DNA of 64,000 nucleotides from Pedobacter steynii (GCF_900103665.1 NZ_FNGY01000001.1:372001-436000); one strand, 5' to 3'; shown: positions 53,886 through 63,354, counted from the first letter of the stretch. Program-made: numbers and translations. The notes: generated from the sequence alone by a model not told the origin.

Positions 53886-54935
53886 TTATTTGTAAATGTT
53901 GCGTTTGTTTAAGGCTTCTCTGTATTTCTTTGCATTGATTTCATGTTCCTGAACGGTAACTGCAAAATTATGAAAGCCAGAAAAATCTTCCTTCGCACAC
54001 ATATAAATGTAATTGTTATTGTCTTTGTTCAATACTGCATCAATGGCATTGATACTCGGCATCATGATCGGTCCCGGAGGCAATCCTGCATATTTGTAGG
54101 TATTGTATCTCGACTGAACCTGTAAAAGAGAATTGGTGACTCTTTTTACCGTAAAATCATCATTCGCATAGATCACCGTTGGATCCGCCTGAAGCAGGAT
54201 TCCCTTGTTCAAACGGTTCAGGTACAAACCTGCAATGATCGGCATCTCTTTGTCGTACAAAGCTTCCGAATCTACAATAGAAGCAAGGATAGAAACCTGG
54301 ATAGGGCTTAAGTTTAATGCAGCTGCTTTCGCTTTACGCGAGTCATTCCAGAACTTCTCATATTCTTTTTGCATTTTCTCAAAGAAATCGGAAGGGGAGG
54401 TATTCCAGTACAACTCGTATGTGTTTGGAATAAACATAGTATAACTGTTGTCTTTATTGAAGCCATATTTTTCAATCAATGCCGCAGAATCCAGCAATTT
54501 GATAAAAGTAAGAGAGTCAGACTCCAGGCTTTTAGCCAGATATCCGGCAAAATTCTCTTTCTTTCTGATGTTCTGGAACTTCAGCTTTACCGGCTCCTGA
54601 TTTCCTGCTTTCAGCATATTGATCAAACCGCGGTTGGTCATCCCTTTAGCGATCTTATAACGTCCGGGTTTCAAAGCACCTTTTAAATCCATCTTTGCTG
54701 CAGCCTGACTAAACGTTCCGATATCCGTCAGGATGTCCTTGCGACGGATTTCCTCAAATAAATCATCCAGCGTATGTCCTGTTCTTACATAAAGATATTT
54801 CTCTTTTCCTGTCGTATTAGGTGCAAAGTAAACCTTGTAGAATTGTAGTCCGTAATAACCTCCAATAACCAGCAGGACCAATAATGCCCCTAATATTACC
54901 TTAGTTTTTGTTTTAAAGCTTTTCTCGTTTGTCAT
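53886..54935 (-). CDS. mltG: Endolytic murein transglycosylase MltG
   Basis: A 349-residue inner-membrane protein with one N-terminal helix (VILGALLVLLVIGGYYGLQFY) and a periplasmic YceG domain. It has a LysM-like segment (YLYVRTGHTLDDLFEEIRRKDIL), YTMFIPNTYELYWNTSP and the catalytic region ASIVDSEALYDKEMPIIAGLYLNRL..G..LQADPTVIYA, then GLPPGPI and HNFAVTVQEHEINAKKY. It cleaves nascent peptidoglycan to end strand elongation. In the E. coli family IVEKET is usual; here the first Glu is Asp while the second is kept. Coding lies 15 bp after the PASTA gene. Confidence 0.92.
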   Translation of the reverse strand: MTNEKSFKTKTKVILGALLVLLVIGGYYGLQFYKVYFAPNTTGKEKYLYVRTGHTLDDLFEEIRRKDILTDIGTFSQAAAKMDLKGALKPGRYKIAKGMTNRGLINMLKAGNQEPVKLKFQNIRKKENFAGYLAKSLESDSLTFIKLLDSAALIEKYGFNKDNSYTMFIPNTYELYWNTSPSDFFEKMQKEYEKFWNDSRKAKAAALNLSPIQVSILASIVDSEALYDKEMPIIAGLYLNRLNKGILLQADPTVIYANDDFTVKRVTNSLLQVQSRYNTYKYAGLPPGPIMMPSINAIDAVLNKDNNNYIYMCAKEDFSGFHNFAVTVQEHEINAKKYREALNKRNIYK

Positions 54936-54950
54936 AAAATGATCGTAAAA

Positions 54951-55721
54951 TTATTTCTTGTTGGATAAGGTGATATTTACAGGTGTACCGATTTTAACTT
55001 TCGAAACAGAATCTGTAAGGAAAGGGTCCTGTCTGATAATAACGGCATTTGCACTGTCGATAATCTCTCCTTCATAAGTTATTGTACCTAAAGTAAGCAT
55101 TGCGCCATTTTTTAACGCAAAAACAGCTTCATCTTTAGTCAGCCCGATTAGCGAAGGAATGTCAACTTCTTCATTTCCTTTTCCATCACCCAGTACAAAA
55201 TCAATTCTGGAACCTTTAGGTAAAGACTCACCAGCTTTCAGGGGCTGTCCGCCAAACATTGCCTGAAGGACTACATCTTTACTCACATCAGATCTGTAAG
55301 TGGTATCTCCAAGTTTAAGCCCGTAATTCTCAATCAGCGCCTGTGCTTCTCTCAAAGGTTTAAACTCTATATCCGGAAATTTAACATTGGGTGCCAGGGC
55401 TACATTTACAGTTAAATAAATCGTTCTGTTGCCTTTTACAAAGGTGTTGGCTTCAGGGTCCTGATCAATCACAATTCCCGGAGGCGAATCCATCACAAAA
55501 ACAGAGTCCACCTCATAACGAAGTCCAAGGTCTTCCAGCTTACTTACCGCCTGCGTAAATGCAAGGCCCTTTAATACCGGAACATTTAATCCCTCGCCAT
55601 GTTTGGTATAATATCTTAAACTAAAGAAAGCAGTCAGCACAATTACCACTACAGTTACAATCGCGGCAATAAAGTTGTTTCTAAAGGATTTCGTCTTTAG
55701 GTAAGATATGAATTTGCTCAT
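54951..55721 (-). CDS. PASTA-domain membrane protein
   Basis: A 256-residue protein with a short cytoplasmic tail, one membrane helix (NFIAAIVTVVVIVLTAFFSL) and three extracytoplasmic PASTA domains of about 65-70 residues (LNVPVLKGLAFTQAVSKLEDLGLRY..., VKFPDIEFKPLREAQALIENYGL..., VDIPSLIGLTKDEAVFALKNGAM...). It has no kinase domain, unlike PknB-type proteins. PASTA repeats bind peptidoglycan fragments or muropeptides. First gene of the operon with mltG, which supports a cell-wall role. Confidence 0.9.
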   Translation of the reverse strand: MSKFISYLKTKSFRNNFIAAIVTVVVIVLTAFFSLRYYTKHGEGLNVPVLKGLAFTQAVSKLEDLGLRYEVDSVFVMDSPPGIVIDQDPEANTFVKGNRTIYLTVNVALAPNVKFPDIEFKPLREAQALIENYGLKLGDTTYRSDVSKDVVLQAMFGGQPLKAGESLPKGSRIDFVLGDGKGNEEVDIPSLIGLTKDEAVFALKNGAMLTLGTITYEGEIIDSANAVIIRQDPFLTDSVSKVKIGTPVNITLSNKK

Positions 55722-55752
55722 AGGTGTTTTTTCGTTCTTATTGTATTTCGCC

Positions 55753-55760
55753 CAAATTTA
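55753..55760 (-). promoter_or_regulatory. -7 box of the PASTA-mltG operon promoter
   Basis: TAAATTTG on the minus strand fits the Bacteroidota -7 consensus TAnnTTTG, 32 bp upstream of the PASTA start. A matching -33 TTG is not obvious. Confidence 0.45.
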
Positions 55761-55811
55761 GACTAAAAAAATATTTTATTGGAATTAAAATAACATCTGC
55801 ACCAACTAATT

Positions 55812-55819
55812 TATATTTG
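55812..55819 (+). promoter_or_regulatory. -7 box of the ddl promoter
   Basis: TATATTTG on the plus strand fits TAnnTTTG, 48 bp upstream of the ddl ATG. It is divergent from the PASTA promoter, with about 50 bp between the two boxes. Confidence 0.5.
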
Positions 55820-55867
55820 TGCATACATTTAACTTATTACTTTTAATAGGTTTTAACACGCTTAAAA

Positions 55868-56854
55868 ATGAAGAAAACATTAGCATTACTAACCGGTGGC
55901 ACCACAGGTGAGTGGGTCGTATCGGTTAAAAGTGCAGCCACTATCGCCCAAAATCTGGATGCCGACAAGTTTGATGTTTATAAAATTATGCTAACCCAAC
56001 AAGGTTGGTTTTATGAACCCGCAGACTCCGTTAAAATTGAAGTTGACCGTAACGACTTCTCCCTGAACATTAAAGGCAGAAAAATTACATTTGACGGTGT
56101 ATTTATCGCCATCCATGGCTCCCCGGGTGAAGATGGGAAATTGCAGGGCTATTTTGATATGATCGGTCTTCCATATACCACTTGTAACGCGCTCACTTCG
56201 GCCGTTACCATGAATAAAGGCTATACAAAATCTATTGTGACAGGTATTGAAAACCTTCACGTAGCCAGATCTGTACAGGTCTTTAAAAATACCGGTTATA
56301 GCGTTGAACAAATTAAGAAAGAGCTCAAACTCCCATACTTTGTGAAGCCTAATAATGGTGGAAGCAGTATTGGGATGAGTAAGGTAACACATGGTGCAGA
56401 CCTGCAAAAGGCAATTGATAAAGCTTTCAAGGAAGACGATCAGCTGCTGATTGAAGAGTTTATATCCGGCCGGGAATTCACCGTAGGAGTAGTGAGATTG
56501 GACGGAAAAATAGTGGCATTGCCGGTAACTGAAGTAGAAACCGCGAAAGAGTTCTTTGACTTTGAAGCGAAATATACACCTGGAGTGGCGACAGAAACTA
56601 CACCAGCGCCAATCAGAACCGAAACGAAATCAAGAGTGGCCCAGATCGCAGAAATGGTGTACCTCAAATTAAATTGCAGTGGCGTGGTGCGTATTGATTT
56701 TATCCTGACGGAAGATGAAGGTGATTTTTACTTCATTGAGATCAATACGATCCCAGGACAGACAGCAACGAGTTTTATTCCTCAGCAGGTGGCTGCAGCG
56801 GGTATGAAACTGAATGATTTTTATACGAAGCTGGTAAAAGAAACCATAGGATAA
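55868..56854 (+). CDS. ddl: D-alanine--D-alanine ligase
   Basis: A 328-residue ATP-grasp ligase that joins two D-Ala for the peptidoglycan precursor. Seen: the N-terminal domain with LTGGTTGEWVVSVKSA (the conserved Glu is kept), AIHGSPGEDGKLQGYFDMIGLPYT, the ATP-grasp lobe KLPYFVKPNNGGSSIGMSKV, LIEEFISGREFTVGV, and the metal/active-site region CSGVVRIDFIL...FYFIEINTIPGQTATSF. Length and all motifs are normal. Single gene, divergent from the PASTA-mltG operon. Confidence 0.95.
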   Translation: MKKTLALLTGGTTGEWVVSVKSAATIAQNLDADKFDVYKIMLTQQGWFYEPADSVKIEVDRNDFSLNIKGRKITFDGVFIAIHGSPGEDGKLQGYFDMIGLPYTTCNALTSAVTMNKGYTKSIVTGIENLHVARSVQVFKNTGYSVEQIKKELKLPYFVKPNNGGSSIGMSKVTHGADLQKAIDKAFKEDDQLLIEEFISGREFTVGVVRLDGKIVALPVTEVETAKEFFDFEAKYTPGVATETTPAPIRTETKSRVAQIAEMVYLKLNCSGVVRIDFILTEDEGDFYFIEINTIPGQTATSFIPQQVAAAGMKLNDFYTKLVKETIG

Positions 56855-57082
56855 TTGCTGTGGGGTAAAAACGGTAATCGCTCTTTTCATCCCCGAATCT
56901 TTGCTGAAGGGCAAATATTCGAATGTCTTCAAAGAGGATTTCAGTTTTTTAATAATCCTGCAATAATTGAAGAAGACCTGAAATGTGTACGATTGGATGT
57001 TTAACTGTTTTTTTAGCAGGTTTTCAGAAATAAGTTTATAGTTGATTTAATAGGTAATAACAGGCGCGGGTTTTATATAGAA

Positions 57083-57128
57083 AACAACAAAGAGGCTGTA
57101 TCATCAAATGATCAGCCTCTTTGTTGTT
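57083..57128. terminator. Bidirectional terminator between ddl and the OMP gene
   Basis: AACAACAAAGAGGCTG and CAGCCTCTTTGTTGTT form a perfect 16-bp stem with a 14-nt loop, between convergent genes. It is 14 bp from the stop of the outer-membrane protein gene and about 230 bp past ddl. Confidence 0.8.
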
Positions 57129-57142
57129 AAACAGTAATAAAG

Positions 57143-57931
57143 TTAAAATCTGTATCCAATGCTCAATCCAGATCTTACACCTGCCCAGGGGCCATCGAAA
57201 TCTATTTTGGCGCCATTGCCGTCAACCGTATATTTGGTTTTTACCAAAGGAAGGTCACCGAGGTCGTCATTAAGCGCTTTTCTCAATTCGTCCTGCTCCA
57301 TTGAGTTTAATGCTTTCTTACCAGCGATATTTCCGGAAGCAATTCCATAATTTGGTCCGATGATCCATAAATCAAGAGAGATGGACTTGCTTAAACTCCA
57401 TTGTGCTCCAATCAGAACACCTCCGGTAAAGGTATCCACGCCTCCGTTAAAATCCATTGTACCTTTAATGGTCGTACCGTTTTGCTGATATTCATAATTA
57501 AATGGTAGATCGGCATTGTATCTTGCATACCTCACAAAAGGCGCAACATAAAATCCCTGGAAAACACTTTCTCCAAAATAATACCTGAATTCAGGAGTGA
57601 TGGAAAAGTTTCCTGTTTTAAAGTCTTTGATGCTTTCCCAGGCCTGGTCATCATCAATTCCATTTTTTAGTAATGTGCTGAACGGCATGGATGATTTAGG
57701 CATAAACCTAAGCCCAAGAGCCACAGCTGTTTTTCTTCCAATCGCCTGCTCGTATTGAAAAGAATAATTTTTAAGTGCCAGGGCAGCAACATTCCATTTC
57801 ACGAGGTGTTTCCCGCTCTCTGAATCTGTACCGGCCTGTTGGCCATAACTCACGTTCCCTGAAAGAACCAGCGCAAGAAAGGCAAATGATAAAATAGTTT
57901 TAGTAAGGGTAAGGGTAAAGGTTTTCTTCAT
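57143..57931 (-). CDS. Outer-membrane beta-barrel protein (DUF3575-like)
   Basis: A 262-residue protein; ATG 57931 (MKKTFTLTLTK) is preferred over 57937. A signal peptide ends NVSYGQ. Alternating hydrophobic strands follow (FSQYEQAIGRKTAVALGLRF-like, FSITPEFRYYFGE, GFYVAPFVRYARYN, TGGVLIGAQWSLSKSISLDLWIIGPNYG) and the last residue is Phe (LSIGYRF), the barrel-assembly signal. This fits DUF3575 barrels of Bacteroidota. Function unknown. Its promoter box (TACTTTTG on the minus strand) is at 57955-57962. Confidence 0.8.
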   Translation of the reverse strand: MKKTFTLTLTKTILSFAFLALVLSGNVSYGQQAGTDSESGKHLVKWNVAALALKNYSFQYEQAIGRKTAVALGLRFMPKSSMPFSTLLKNGIDDDQAWESIKDFKTGNFSITPEFRYYFGESVFQGFYVAPFVRYARYNADLPFNYEYQQNGTTIKGTMDFNGGVDTFTGGVLIGAQWSLSKSISLDLWIIGPNYGIASGNIAGKKALNSMEQDELRKALNDDLGDLPLVKTKYTVDGNGAKIDFDGPWAGVRSGLSIGYRF

Positions 57932-57954
57932 ACTCATTGTTGTTTTTGATTTGT

Positions 57955-57981
57955 CAAAAGTATATATTATACCCTATACAA
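57955..57981 (-). promoter_or_regulatory. Promoter of the outer-membrane protein gene
   Basis: On the minus strand TTG (57979-57981) and TACTTTTG (57955-57962) fit -33 TTG / -7 TAnnTTTG with a short spacer of 16 bp, giving a leader of about 20 nt. Confidence 0.45.
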
Positions 57982-58174
57982 TAATCATATAAATCAATGG
58001 TTAGATCAAAATCATACAATTAATGCCAATATCAGTCCCTGGTTAATATTTTACCAAACCAAACCAAACCATGTCCATTTTCTTTTTCTTCCCTTCCCCT
58101 CACAGTGTGTATACAGTTCTGCCCGGAACTTAATTTCTCAAAAAAAGATGCGTTCCAGGAAAAGGCCTAGGAAA

Positions 58175-58197
58175 TTTTGCGCTTTTTCAGCGCAAAA
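58175..58197 (-). terminator. Probable terminator of the MATE gene
   Basis: TTTTGCGCT and AGCGCAAAA form a 9-bp stem with loop TTTTC, 66 bp past the MATE stop on the minus strand. The rest of the 57982-58262 gap is AT-rich with a short AAACC repeat and no gene that I can support. Confidence 0.55.
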
Positions 58198-58262
58198 GAT
58201 TCCAGCCTTTGAGTGGTAATGCTTCTTTTTAGCAAAGACCTTAATTCCGAATGCAAAATGTA

Positions 58263-59690
58263 TTACACCTTAATCGTCTTCCACTTGCCTTTTTTGAACA
58301 GAATATATCCTGCAATGGCAATCCCGGTCTCCGCAACAGGAATCGCGATAAACACCCCCGTAGGTCCCATCTCAAAATGTTTTGCCAGCAGGAACGCCAA
58401 TGGGATTTGAAACAGCCAGAACCCGAACAAGTTAACCCATGTTGGCGTCCAGGTATCACCAGCACCGTTAAAAGTACTGATCAACACCATTCCGATCCCA
58501 TAAAAGATATAACCCAGACTCATGATCTGTAAAGCATGAAGTGCCACTTCCTGAACCAGCTTATCGTTGGTAAAGAAAGAAATGAAATAATATCCGCCAA
58601 TAAATGTAAATGCCATTACAGCGATCATATAGATGACGATATATTTAGCGGTCTTCATAACTGACTGCTCTGCACGGTCCAGGCTTTTTGCACCCAGATT
58701 CTGACCAACCAATGTTGCGGCAGCATTACTCATGCCCCATGCAGGGAGCATAAAGAACATCATCAGTCTTAATGCAGTCTGATAACCTGCTGAACCATGA
58801 TCTCCGCCTGTAGTGGCGACCAGTTGCGCCAGGAAGATCCAGCTGCAGGAAGCAATGATAAATTGAAAGATCCCTGGGGTAGCGATTTTTAACAGCGCTT
58901 TTATTTGCTCGAAATGAGGCTTGAAATAGGATAGATGGAGCTTTAATAAGCTTTTTCCACTTACCAGGTGATAAACCTGATAACAAACACCTATTCCTCT
59001 GCCGATGGTGGTCGCGATTGCGGCGCCTGTTAATCCAAATGCCGGAATTGGGCCGAAGCCATTGATGAGGACCGGACATAAGATGATATTGGCAATATTG
59101 GCAATCCATAAGCTCTTCATGGCTATGGCTGCATTTCCTGCGCCTCTGAAAATACCGTTGATCAGGAAAAGGAGTACGATGATTACGCTTCCACCCATCA
59201 TAATTCTTGCGAATGGGGTACCCTGTACAGCTGTTTCTGCGGAGGCTCCCATGAGCAATAGAATGTCTGAAGCATAGATGACGCCTAAAATGCTGATGAC
59301 AACATTAACGGCTACGGCGACAATAATTGCCTGGACACCTGCTTTTGCTGCTGCTTCCGGGTTTTTCTCTCCAATCCGGCGGGCTACGACTGCTGTTGCA
59401 GCCATACTCATTCCTATCGCAAGGGAGTAAATGATCGTCAATACGGATTCTGTTAATCCTACTGTTTGTATCGCATGACTGCTATTGTGAAGGTGGCCTA
59501 CAAAATAAAGGTCTACCAGTGCAAATACGGATTCCATGGCCATTTCCAACATCATCGGAATGGCGAGAAGGAGTACAGCCTTTCGGATACTGCCTTGAGT
59601 GAAATCAAGGTCTTCCCCTTTGAGGGCCTGTTTTAAAAGATTTAAAATTTGAGATAGCTTGCCTGTTGAAGCTGTTTGCTGATTTGACAT
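58263..59690 (-). CDS. MATE-family multidrug/sodium efflux transporter
   Basis: A 475-residue membrane protein. ATG 59690 (MSNQQTASTGKLSQ) is preferred; the open frame from 59729 adds 13 unconserved residues. About 12 hydrophobic segments are seen. MATE signatures: LLLAIPMMLEMAMESVFALVDLYFVGHL, ATAVVARRIGEKNPEAA, a second repeat half with MPAWGMSNAAATLVGQNLGAKSLDRAEQS, and GDTWTPTWVNLFGFWLFQIPLAFLLA. It exports cationic compounds in exchange for Na+ or H+. Monocistronic, with its own promoter and an unusually long leader. Confidence 0.9.
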   Translation of the reverse strand: MSNQQTASTGKLSQILNLLKQALKGEDLDFTQGSIRKAVLLLAIPMMLEMAMESVFALVDLYFVGHLHNSSHAIQTVGLTESVLTIIYSLAIGMSMAATAVVARRIGEKNPEAAAKAGVQAIIVAVAVNVVISILGVIYASDILLLMGASAETAVQGTPFARIMMGGSVIIVLLFLINGIFRGAGNAAIAMKSLWIANIANIILCPVLINGFGPIPAFGLTGAAIATTIGRGIGVCYQVYHLVSGKSLLKLHLSYFKPHFEQIKALLKIATPGIFQFIIASCSWIFLAQLVATTGGDHGSAGYQTALRLMMFFMLPAWGMSNAAATLVGQNLGAKSLDRAEQSVMKTAKYIVIYMIAVMAFTFIGGYYFISFFTNDKLVQEVALHALQIMSLGYIFYGIGMVLISTFNGAGDTWTPTWVNLFGFWLFQIPLAFLLAKHFEMGPTGVFIAIPVAETGIAIAGYILFKKGKWKTIKV

Positions 59691-59829
59691 AAATAGGGGA
59701 AAATGGATACAATAAACCGTCGTCAGCATAAATGCTGAACCTTTTAATTGGTGGAAGGAGGGGAGTCCTCGGTCTTAGAACCTTAAACGGACTGCGAATA
59801 CAATCATCGTATTGCGGTTTAGTTAAGTA

Positions 59830-59837
59830 CCAAATAT
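59830..59837 (-). promoter_or_regulatory. -7 box of the MATE promoter
   Basis: TATATTTG on the minus strand is a perfect TAnnTTTG, about 140 bp upstream of the MATE ATG. The leader in between contains a tight TCAGCAT/ATGCTGA inverted repeat about 30 nt before the start codon and an AATAC/GTATT pair further upstream. Confidence 0.5.
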
Positions 59838-60019
59838 AGTTTTTTTATGGTTAAATCTTAAAAAAAGAAAATATTTTTTGTCTTTCAGGGAAGGCGGGAT
59901 GGTGCCGGTTTATTCGGAAAGAATATTGGGAAATCAGACAAATTGAGGTAAAGCTACACGAGGAATAAGGCTGCATCGGGACAACTAAATACCTGCTGAA
60001 TAACAGCGAAATACCTGCT

Positions 60020-60128
60020 CCCGGCTATACAGGCTCTGACCACGCTCTATACACGCTCTATACTCGGTGCACACCCGCTTGAAAGCATGTTAAAGGCGGG
60101 TAAGCAACGCGGAAAAAACGGCTGAAAA
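60020..60128. repeat. 11-bp periodic intergenic sequence
   Basis: CACGCTCTATA occurs twice in tandem at 60041-60062, and the flanking text continues as roughly 11-bp units that alternate GC-rich and AT-rich halves (for example CTCGGTGCACA, CCCGCTTGAAA, GCGGGTAAGCA, ACGCGGAAAAA). Just upstream, AAATACCTGCT also occurs twice. No ORF is convincing here. The remainder of 59691-60183 carries the MATE leader and promoter. Confidence 0.4.
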
Positions 60129-60183
60129 ATGAGGGATACCCCCGGCAGGTCCGGAGGTGACAGGTTGCTGCTAACGGTAGGAT

Positions 60184-60603
60184 TTAAATGCTGTAGGCCA
60201 GAATCATTTCTTCATTCACTTTGCAGCCTTTTCCGGTATTGGTATCGATCATCACATAGTCGAACCAGCCATCGGAGGCAATCTTTCCGGTACGCTTATT
60301 TTCAATTTCAAATTGTACCCTGCATCCTTTTTCATTAATGGTTAGAATTCCGGTGCGGACGGCAATCACATCTCCAAGGATTAAGGGACGCTTAAAGTCG
60401 ACATGAGCAGTGCGTACCACCCAGCCAAAGCCACTTTCGAGGAAAGATTCCATAGGCATTTTATAGAATTGTTCCATCTGGTCATATCTTGCGGCAAGTA
60501 CATAGTCGAAGTATTTGCTGTTGTGCACGTGTTGAAACATATCTATGTCATCCGGACGTACTTTTAATTCGCTTTCAAATATGCTGTATTCGTTCTTTTC
60601 CAT
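60184..60603 (-). CDS. Hotdog-fold acyl thioesterase
   Basis: A 139-residue single hotdog domain (ELKVRPDDIDMFQHVHNSKYFDYVLAARYDQME), related to 4HBT/FatA-like thioesterases. The catalytic-type Asp is in DDIDMFQHVHN. VDFKRPLILGDVIAVRTGI and KIASDGWFDYVMID complete the fold. It is distinct from the YbgC-like gene at 53476. Substrate unknown; cytosolic acyl-ACP or acyl-CoA is expected. It lies divergent from rpsO. Confidence 0.85.
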   Translation of the reverse strand: MEKNEYSIFESELKVRPDDIDMFQHVHNSKYFDYVLAARYDQMEQFYKMPMESFLESGFGWVVRTAHVDFKRPLILGDVIAVRTGILTINEKGCRVQFEIENKRTGKIASDGWFDYVMIDTNTGKGCKVNEEMILAYSI

Positions 60604-60701
60604 GTTTTCTTCGTTCTGAGGGCAAAAATAGGGTTTAGATTTTATTTATATTTGCTCCTGCATCGTAAATTAAAAGCAGATGACAATTGTGGGCTCACAA
60701 C

Positions 60702-60732
60702 TTGCGAATCATTAAAACTTAAACTATCTTTG
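60702..60732 (+). promoter_or_regulatory. rpsO promoter
   Basis: TTG at 60702-60704 and TATCTTTG at 60725-60732 with 20 bp between them form a near-ideal Bacteroidota promoter, giving a leader of roughly 40 nt. A second -7-like box, TATATTTG, lies at 60647-60654 without a clear -33 partner. Confidence 0.75.
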
Positions 60733-60776
60733 CACCCAATTAATTAATCCATACACACTTTAGTATCATTCAAGAA

Positions 60777-61079
60777 ATGTATTTAAGTAAAGAAAAGAAA
60801 GCCGACATTTTTAAAACACACGGCGAAGTAGAAACCAACACGGGTTCTGCAGAAGGTCAGGTAGCGTTATTTACATACCGTATTGCGCACTTAACAGAGC
60901 ATTTAAAGAAAAATCGTAAAGATTTCTCTACTCAGTTGTCACTACAAAAACTAGTAGGTAAACGTCGCGGTATTTTGGCTTATCTATTTAAAAAAGATAT
61001 TGCCCGTTACCGTGCTATCATCAAAGCTTTAGGGCTAAGAGATATCATCAAACCTTTAGGTTCGAGAGATAGCAAATAA
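60777..61079 (+). CDS. rpsO: 30S ribosomal protein S15
   Basis: A 100-residue protein that binds 16S rRNA helices 20-22 early in 30S assembly. LSKEKKADIFKTHGEVETNTGSAEGQVALFTYRIAHLTEHLKKNRKDFSTQLSLQKLVGKRRGILAYL is unmistakable S15. It is about 10 residues longer than the E. coli protein because of a C-terminal extension (DIIKPLGSRDSK). It precedes pnp, the order found in many bacteria. Confidence 0.97.
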   Translation: MYLSKEKKADIFKTHGEVETNTGSAEGQVALFTYRIAHLTEHLKKNRKDFSTQLSLQKLVGKRRGILAYLFKKDIARYRAIIKALGLRDIIKPLGSRDSK

Positions 61080-61095
61080 GCGTTAAAATATCAAG

Positions 61096-61124
61096 AAAAG
61101 CCATTCTAAAGGATGGCTTTTTTA
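61096..61124 (+). terminator. Hairpin between rpsO and pnp
   Basis: AAAAGCCAT and ATGGCTTTT form a 9-bp stem followed by T residues, 17 bp past the rpsO stop. It may terminate or attenuate read-through into pnp, or be an RNase processing site as between rpsO and pnp in E. coli. Confidence 0.7.
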
Positions 61125-61196
61125 CTTTGAAAAATAAAATAAATATATATAAATCAGGTGTGTAGAAAGAGGAAAACACACCACAACACTCTTTAA

Positions 61197-63344
61197 ATGA
61201 ATGTAATAAAAAAATCGTTCGACTTGGGCGATGGAAGAACAATCGAAATTGAAACAGGGAAATTGGCGAAACAAGCTGATGGTTCTGTAGTTGTTAGAAT
61301 GGGCGATACCATGTTATTGGCTACTGTAGTATCTTCAGTAGGTGCAAAAGCTGGTGTTGACTTTTTACCACTATCTGTAGATTATCAGGAGAAATATGCT
61401 GCCGCAGGCCGTATTCCCGGAGGATTCTTACGTCGTGAGGCAAGATTATCAGACTATGAAGTTTTAATTTCCCGTCTGGTTGACCGCGCTTTACGCCCGA
61501 TGTTCCCTGAAGATTATCACTCAGATACTCAGGTGATGATCACTTTGATCTCTTCTGACAAAAATATTATGCCTGACTGTTTAGCTGGTTTAGCTGCTTC
61601 GGCTGCTATCGCGGTTTCAGATATCCCTTTCAACGGACCAATCTCTGAAGTACGTGTAGCTAAAATCGACGGTAACTTCGTGATCAACCCTTATGTAAGC
61701 GATCTTGAACGTGCAACTATGGAATTCCTTGTTGCAGGTACTGAATCTGATATCGTGATGGTAGAAGGTGAAGCGGACGAGATCTCTGAAGCAGACATGG
61801 TGGAAGCAATTGAATTTGCACACAAAGCAATCGTTGTTCAGGTTCAGGCACAAAAAGAATTGGCTGAATTAGTAGGTAAGACCGTTAAACGTACTTATTC
61901 TCATGAAGACAGCAATCCTGAATTAAAAGAAAAAGTTTATGCAGCTACTTATGATAAAGTATATGCAATAGCGAAAAGCAACACGAGCAAAGGTGAGCGT
62001 GGTGATGCTTTCGGTGCGATCTTAATGGATTTCATCGCTACTTTAGGCGAAGATATCGATGATGTAACCGGATTCTTATCTAAAAAATATTTCCATGATG
62101 TACAGTATGATGCCATCCGTAACCTGGTATTAGACGAAGGAATTCGTTTAGATGGCCGTGATGTGCGCACCGTACGTCCGATCTGGAGTGAAGTAGGTTA
62201 CCTGCCTTCTGCTCACGGATCAGCAGTATTTACACGTGGTGAAACCCAATCATTAACTACCGTTACTTTAGGTTCTAAAGATGATGAGCAAATGATTGAT
62301 GGTGCTTTCATCAATGGATACAACAAATTCTTATTACACTATAACTTCCCTGGTTTCTCTACTGGTGAGGTTCGTCCGAACAGAGGTGCTGGTCGTCGTG
62401 AAATCGGTCATGGTAACTTAGCCATGCGTTCATTGAAGAAAGTATTACCTGGATTGGAAGAAAATCCATATACCATCCGTATCGTTTCTGATATCCTGGA
62501 ATCTAACGGTTCTTCGTCAATGGCAACTGTTTGTGCAGGTACATTAGCACTGATGGATGCCGGTATTAAAATCAAAGCTCCGGTATCCGGAATTGCAATG
62601 GGATTAATCACTGATGAGAAAACTGGTAAATATGCGATCCTTTCAGATATCTTAGGTGATGAAGATCATTTAGGTGATATGGACTTTAAAGTAACAGGTA
62701 CTGAAAAAGGTATCGTTGCTTGTCAGATGGATTTAAAAATCAATGGCTTGAAATGGGAAGTGTTAACTAACGCTTTAAACCAGGCTAAAGAAGCTCGTTT
62801 ACACATCTTAAACGAAATGAAGAAAACGATTTCTGCACCACGTGAAGATTACAAAGATCACGCGCCACGTATCGTTTCTCTAAGCATTGACAAAGAATTT
62901 ATTGGTGCTGTAATCGGCCCAGGCGGTAAAATTATCCAGGAAATGCAACGCGAAACCGGCGCATCTATCTCTATCGAAGAAGTAGGTAACAAAGGTATCG
63001 TTGAAATCTTTGCTGATAATAAAGCAGCTATTGATGCTGCTGTTGGTCGCATCAACGCGATTGCTGCTAAACCAGACATAGGTGCTACTTATGATGGTAA
63101 AGTGAAATCTATCATGCCATTTGGTGCATTCGTAGAGATCATGCCAGGAAAAGACGGATTATTACACATCTCTGAGATCGACTGGACTCGTTTAGAAACG
63201 ATGGACGGCGTGTTCAAAGAAGGTGACAGGATTCAGGTGAAACTTTTGGATATTGACAAACAAGGAAAAATGAAACTTTCAAGAAAAGCTTTATTGCCTC
63301 GTCCAGCAAAACCGGAAGGTACCGCAGAAAACAAACCTGCATAA
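61197..63344 (+). CDS. pnp: Polyribonucleotide nucleotidyltransferase (PNPase)
   Basis: A 715-residue phosphorolytic 3'-5' exoribonuclease. Two RNase PH domains are visible: the first with [13 protein letters not shown] and [21 protein letters not shown] (about 1-220), the second with [35 protein letters not shown] and [27 protein letters not shown] (about 310-545). The KH domain has [27 protein letters not shown] (about 555-615) and the S1 domain has [33 protein letters not shown] (about 625-700). Complete and of normal length. Confidence 0.98.
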   Translation: MNVIKKSFDLGDGRTIEIETGKLAKQADGSVVVRMGDTMLLATVVSSVGAKAGVDFLPLSVDYQEKYAAAGRIPGGFLRREARLSDYEVLISRLVDRALRPMFPEDYHSDTQVMITLISSDKNIMPDCLAGLAASAAIAVSDIPFNGPISEVRVAKIDGNFVINPYVSDLERATMEFLVAGTESDIVMVEGEADEISEADMVEAIEFAHKAIVVQVQAQKELAELVGKTVKRTYSHEDSNPELKEKVYAATYDKVYAIAKSNTSKGERGDAFGAILMDFIATLGEDIDDVTGFLSKKYFHDVQYDAIRNLVLDEGIRLDGRDVRTVRPIWSEVGYLPSAHGSAVFTRGETQSLTTVTLGSKDDEQMIDGAFINGYNKFLLHYNFPGFSTGEVRPNRGAGRREIGHGNLAMRSLKKVLPGLEENPYTIRIVSDILESNGSSSMATVCAGTLALMDAGIKIKAPVSGIAMGLITDEKTGKYAILSDILGDEDHLGDMDFKVTGTEKGIVACQMDLKINGLKWEVLTNALNQAKEARLHILNEMKKTISAPREDYKDHAPRIVSLSIDKEFIGAVIGPGGKIIQEMQRETGASISIEEVGNKGIVEIFADNKAAIDAAVGRINAIAAKPDIGATYDGKVKSIMPFGAFVEIMPGKDGLLHISEIDWTRLETMDGVFKEGDRIQVKLLDIDKQGKMKLSRKALLPRPAKPEGTAENKPA

Positions 63345-63354
63345 TACAAACATT

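Noticed and set aside
56855..57004. 49-codon open stretch in frame after the ddl stop
   Set aside because: It has no start codon, and an open stretch this short is expected by chance about one time in ten; no recognisable protein.
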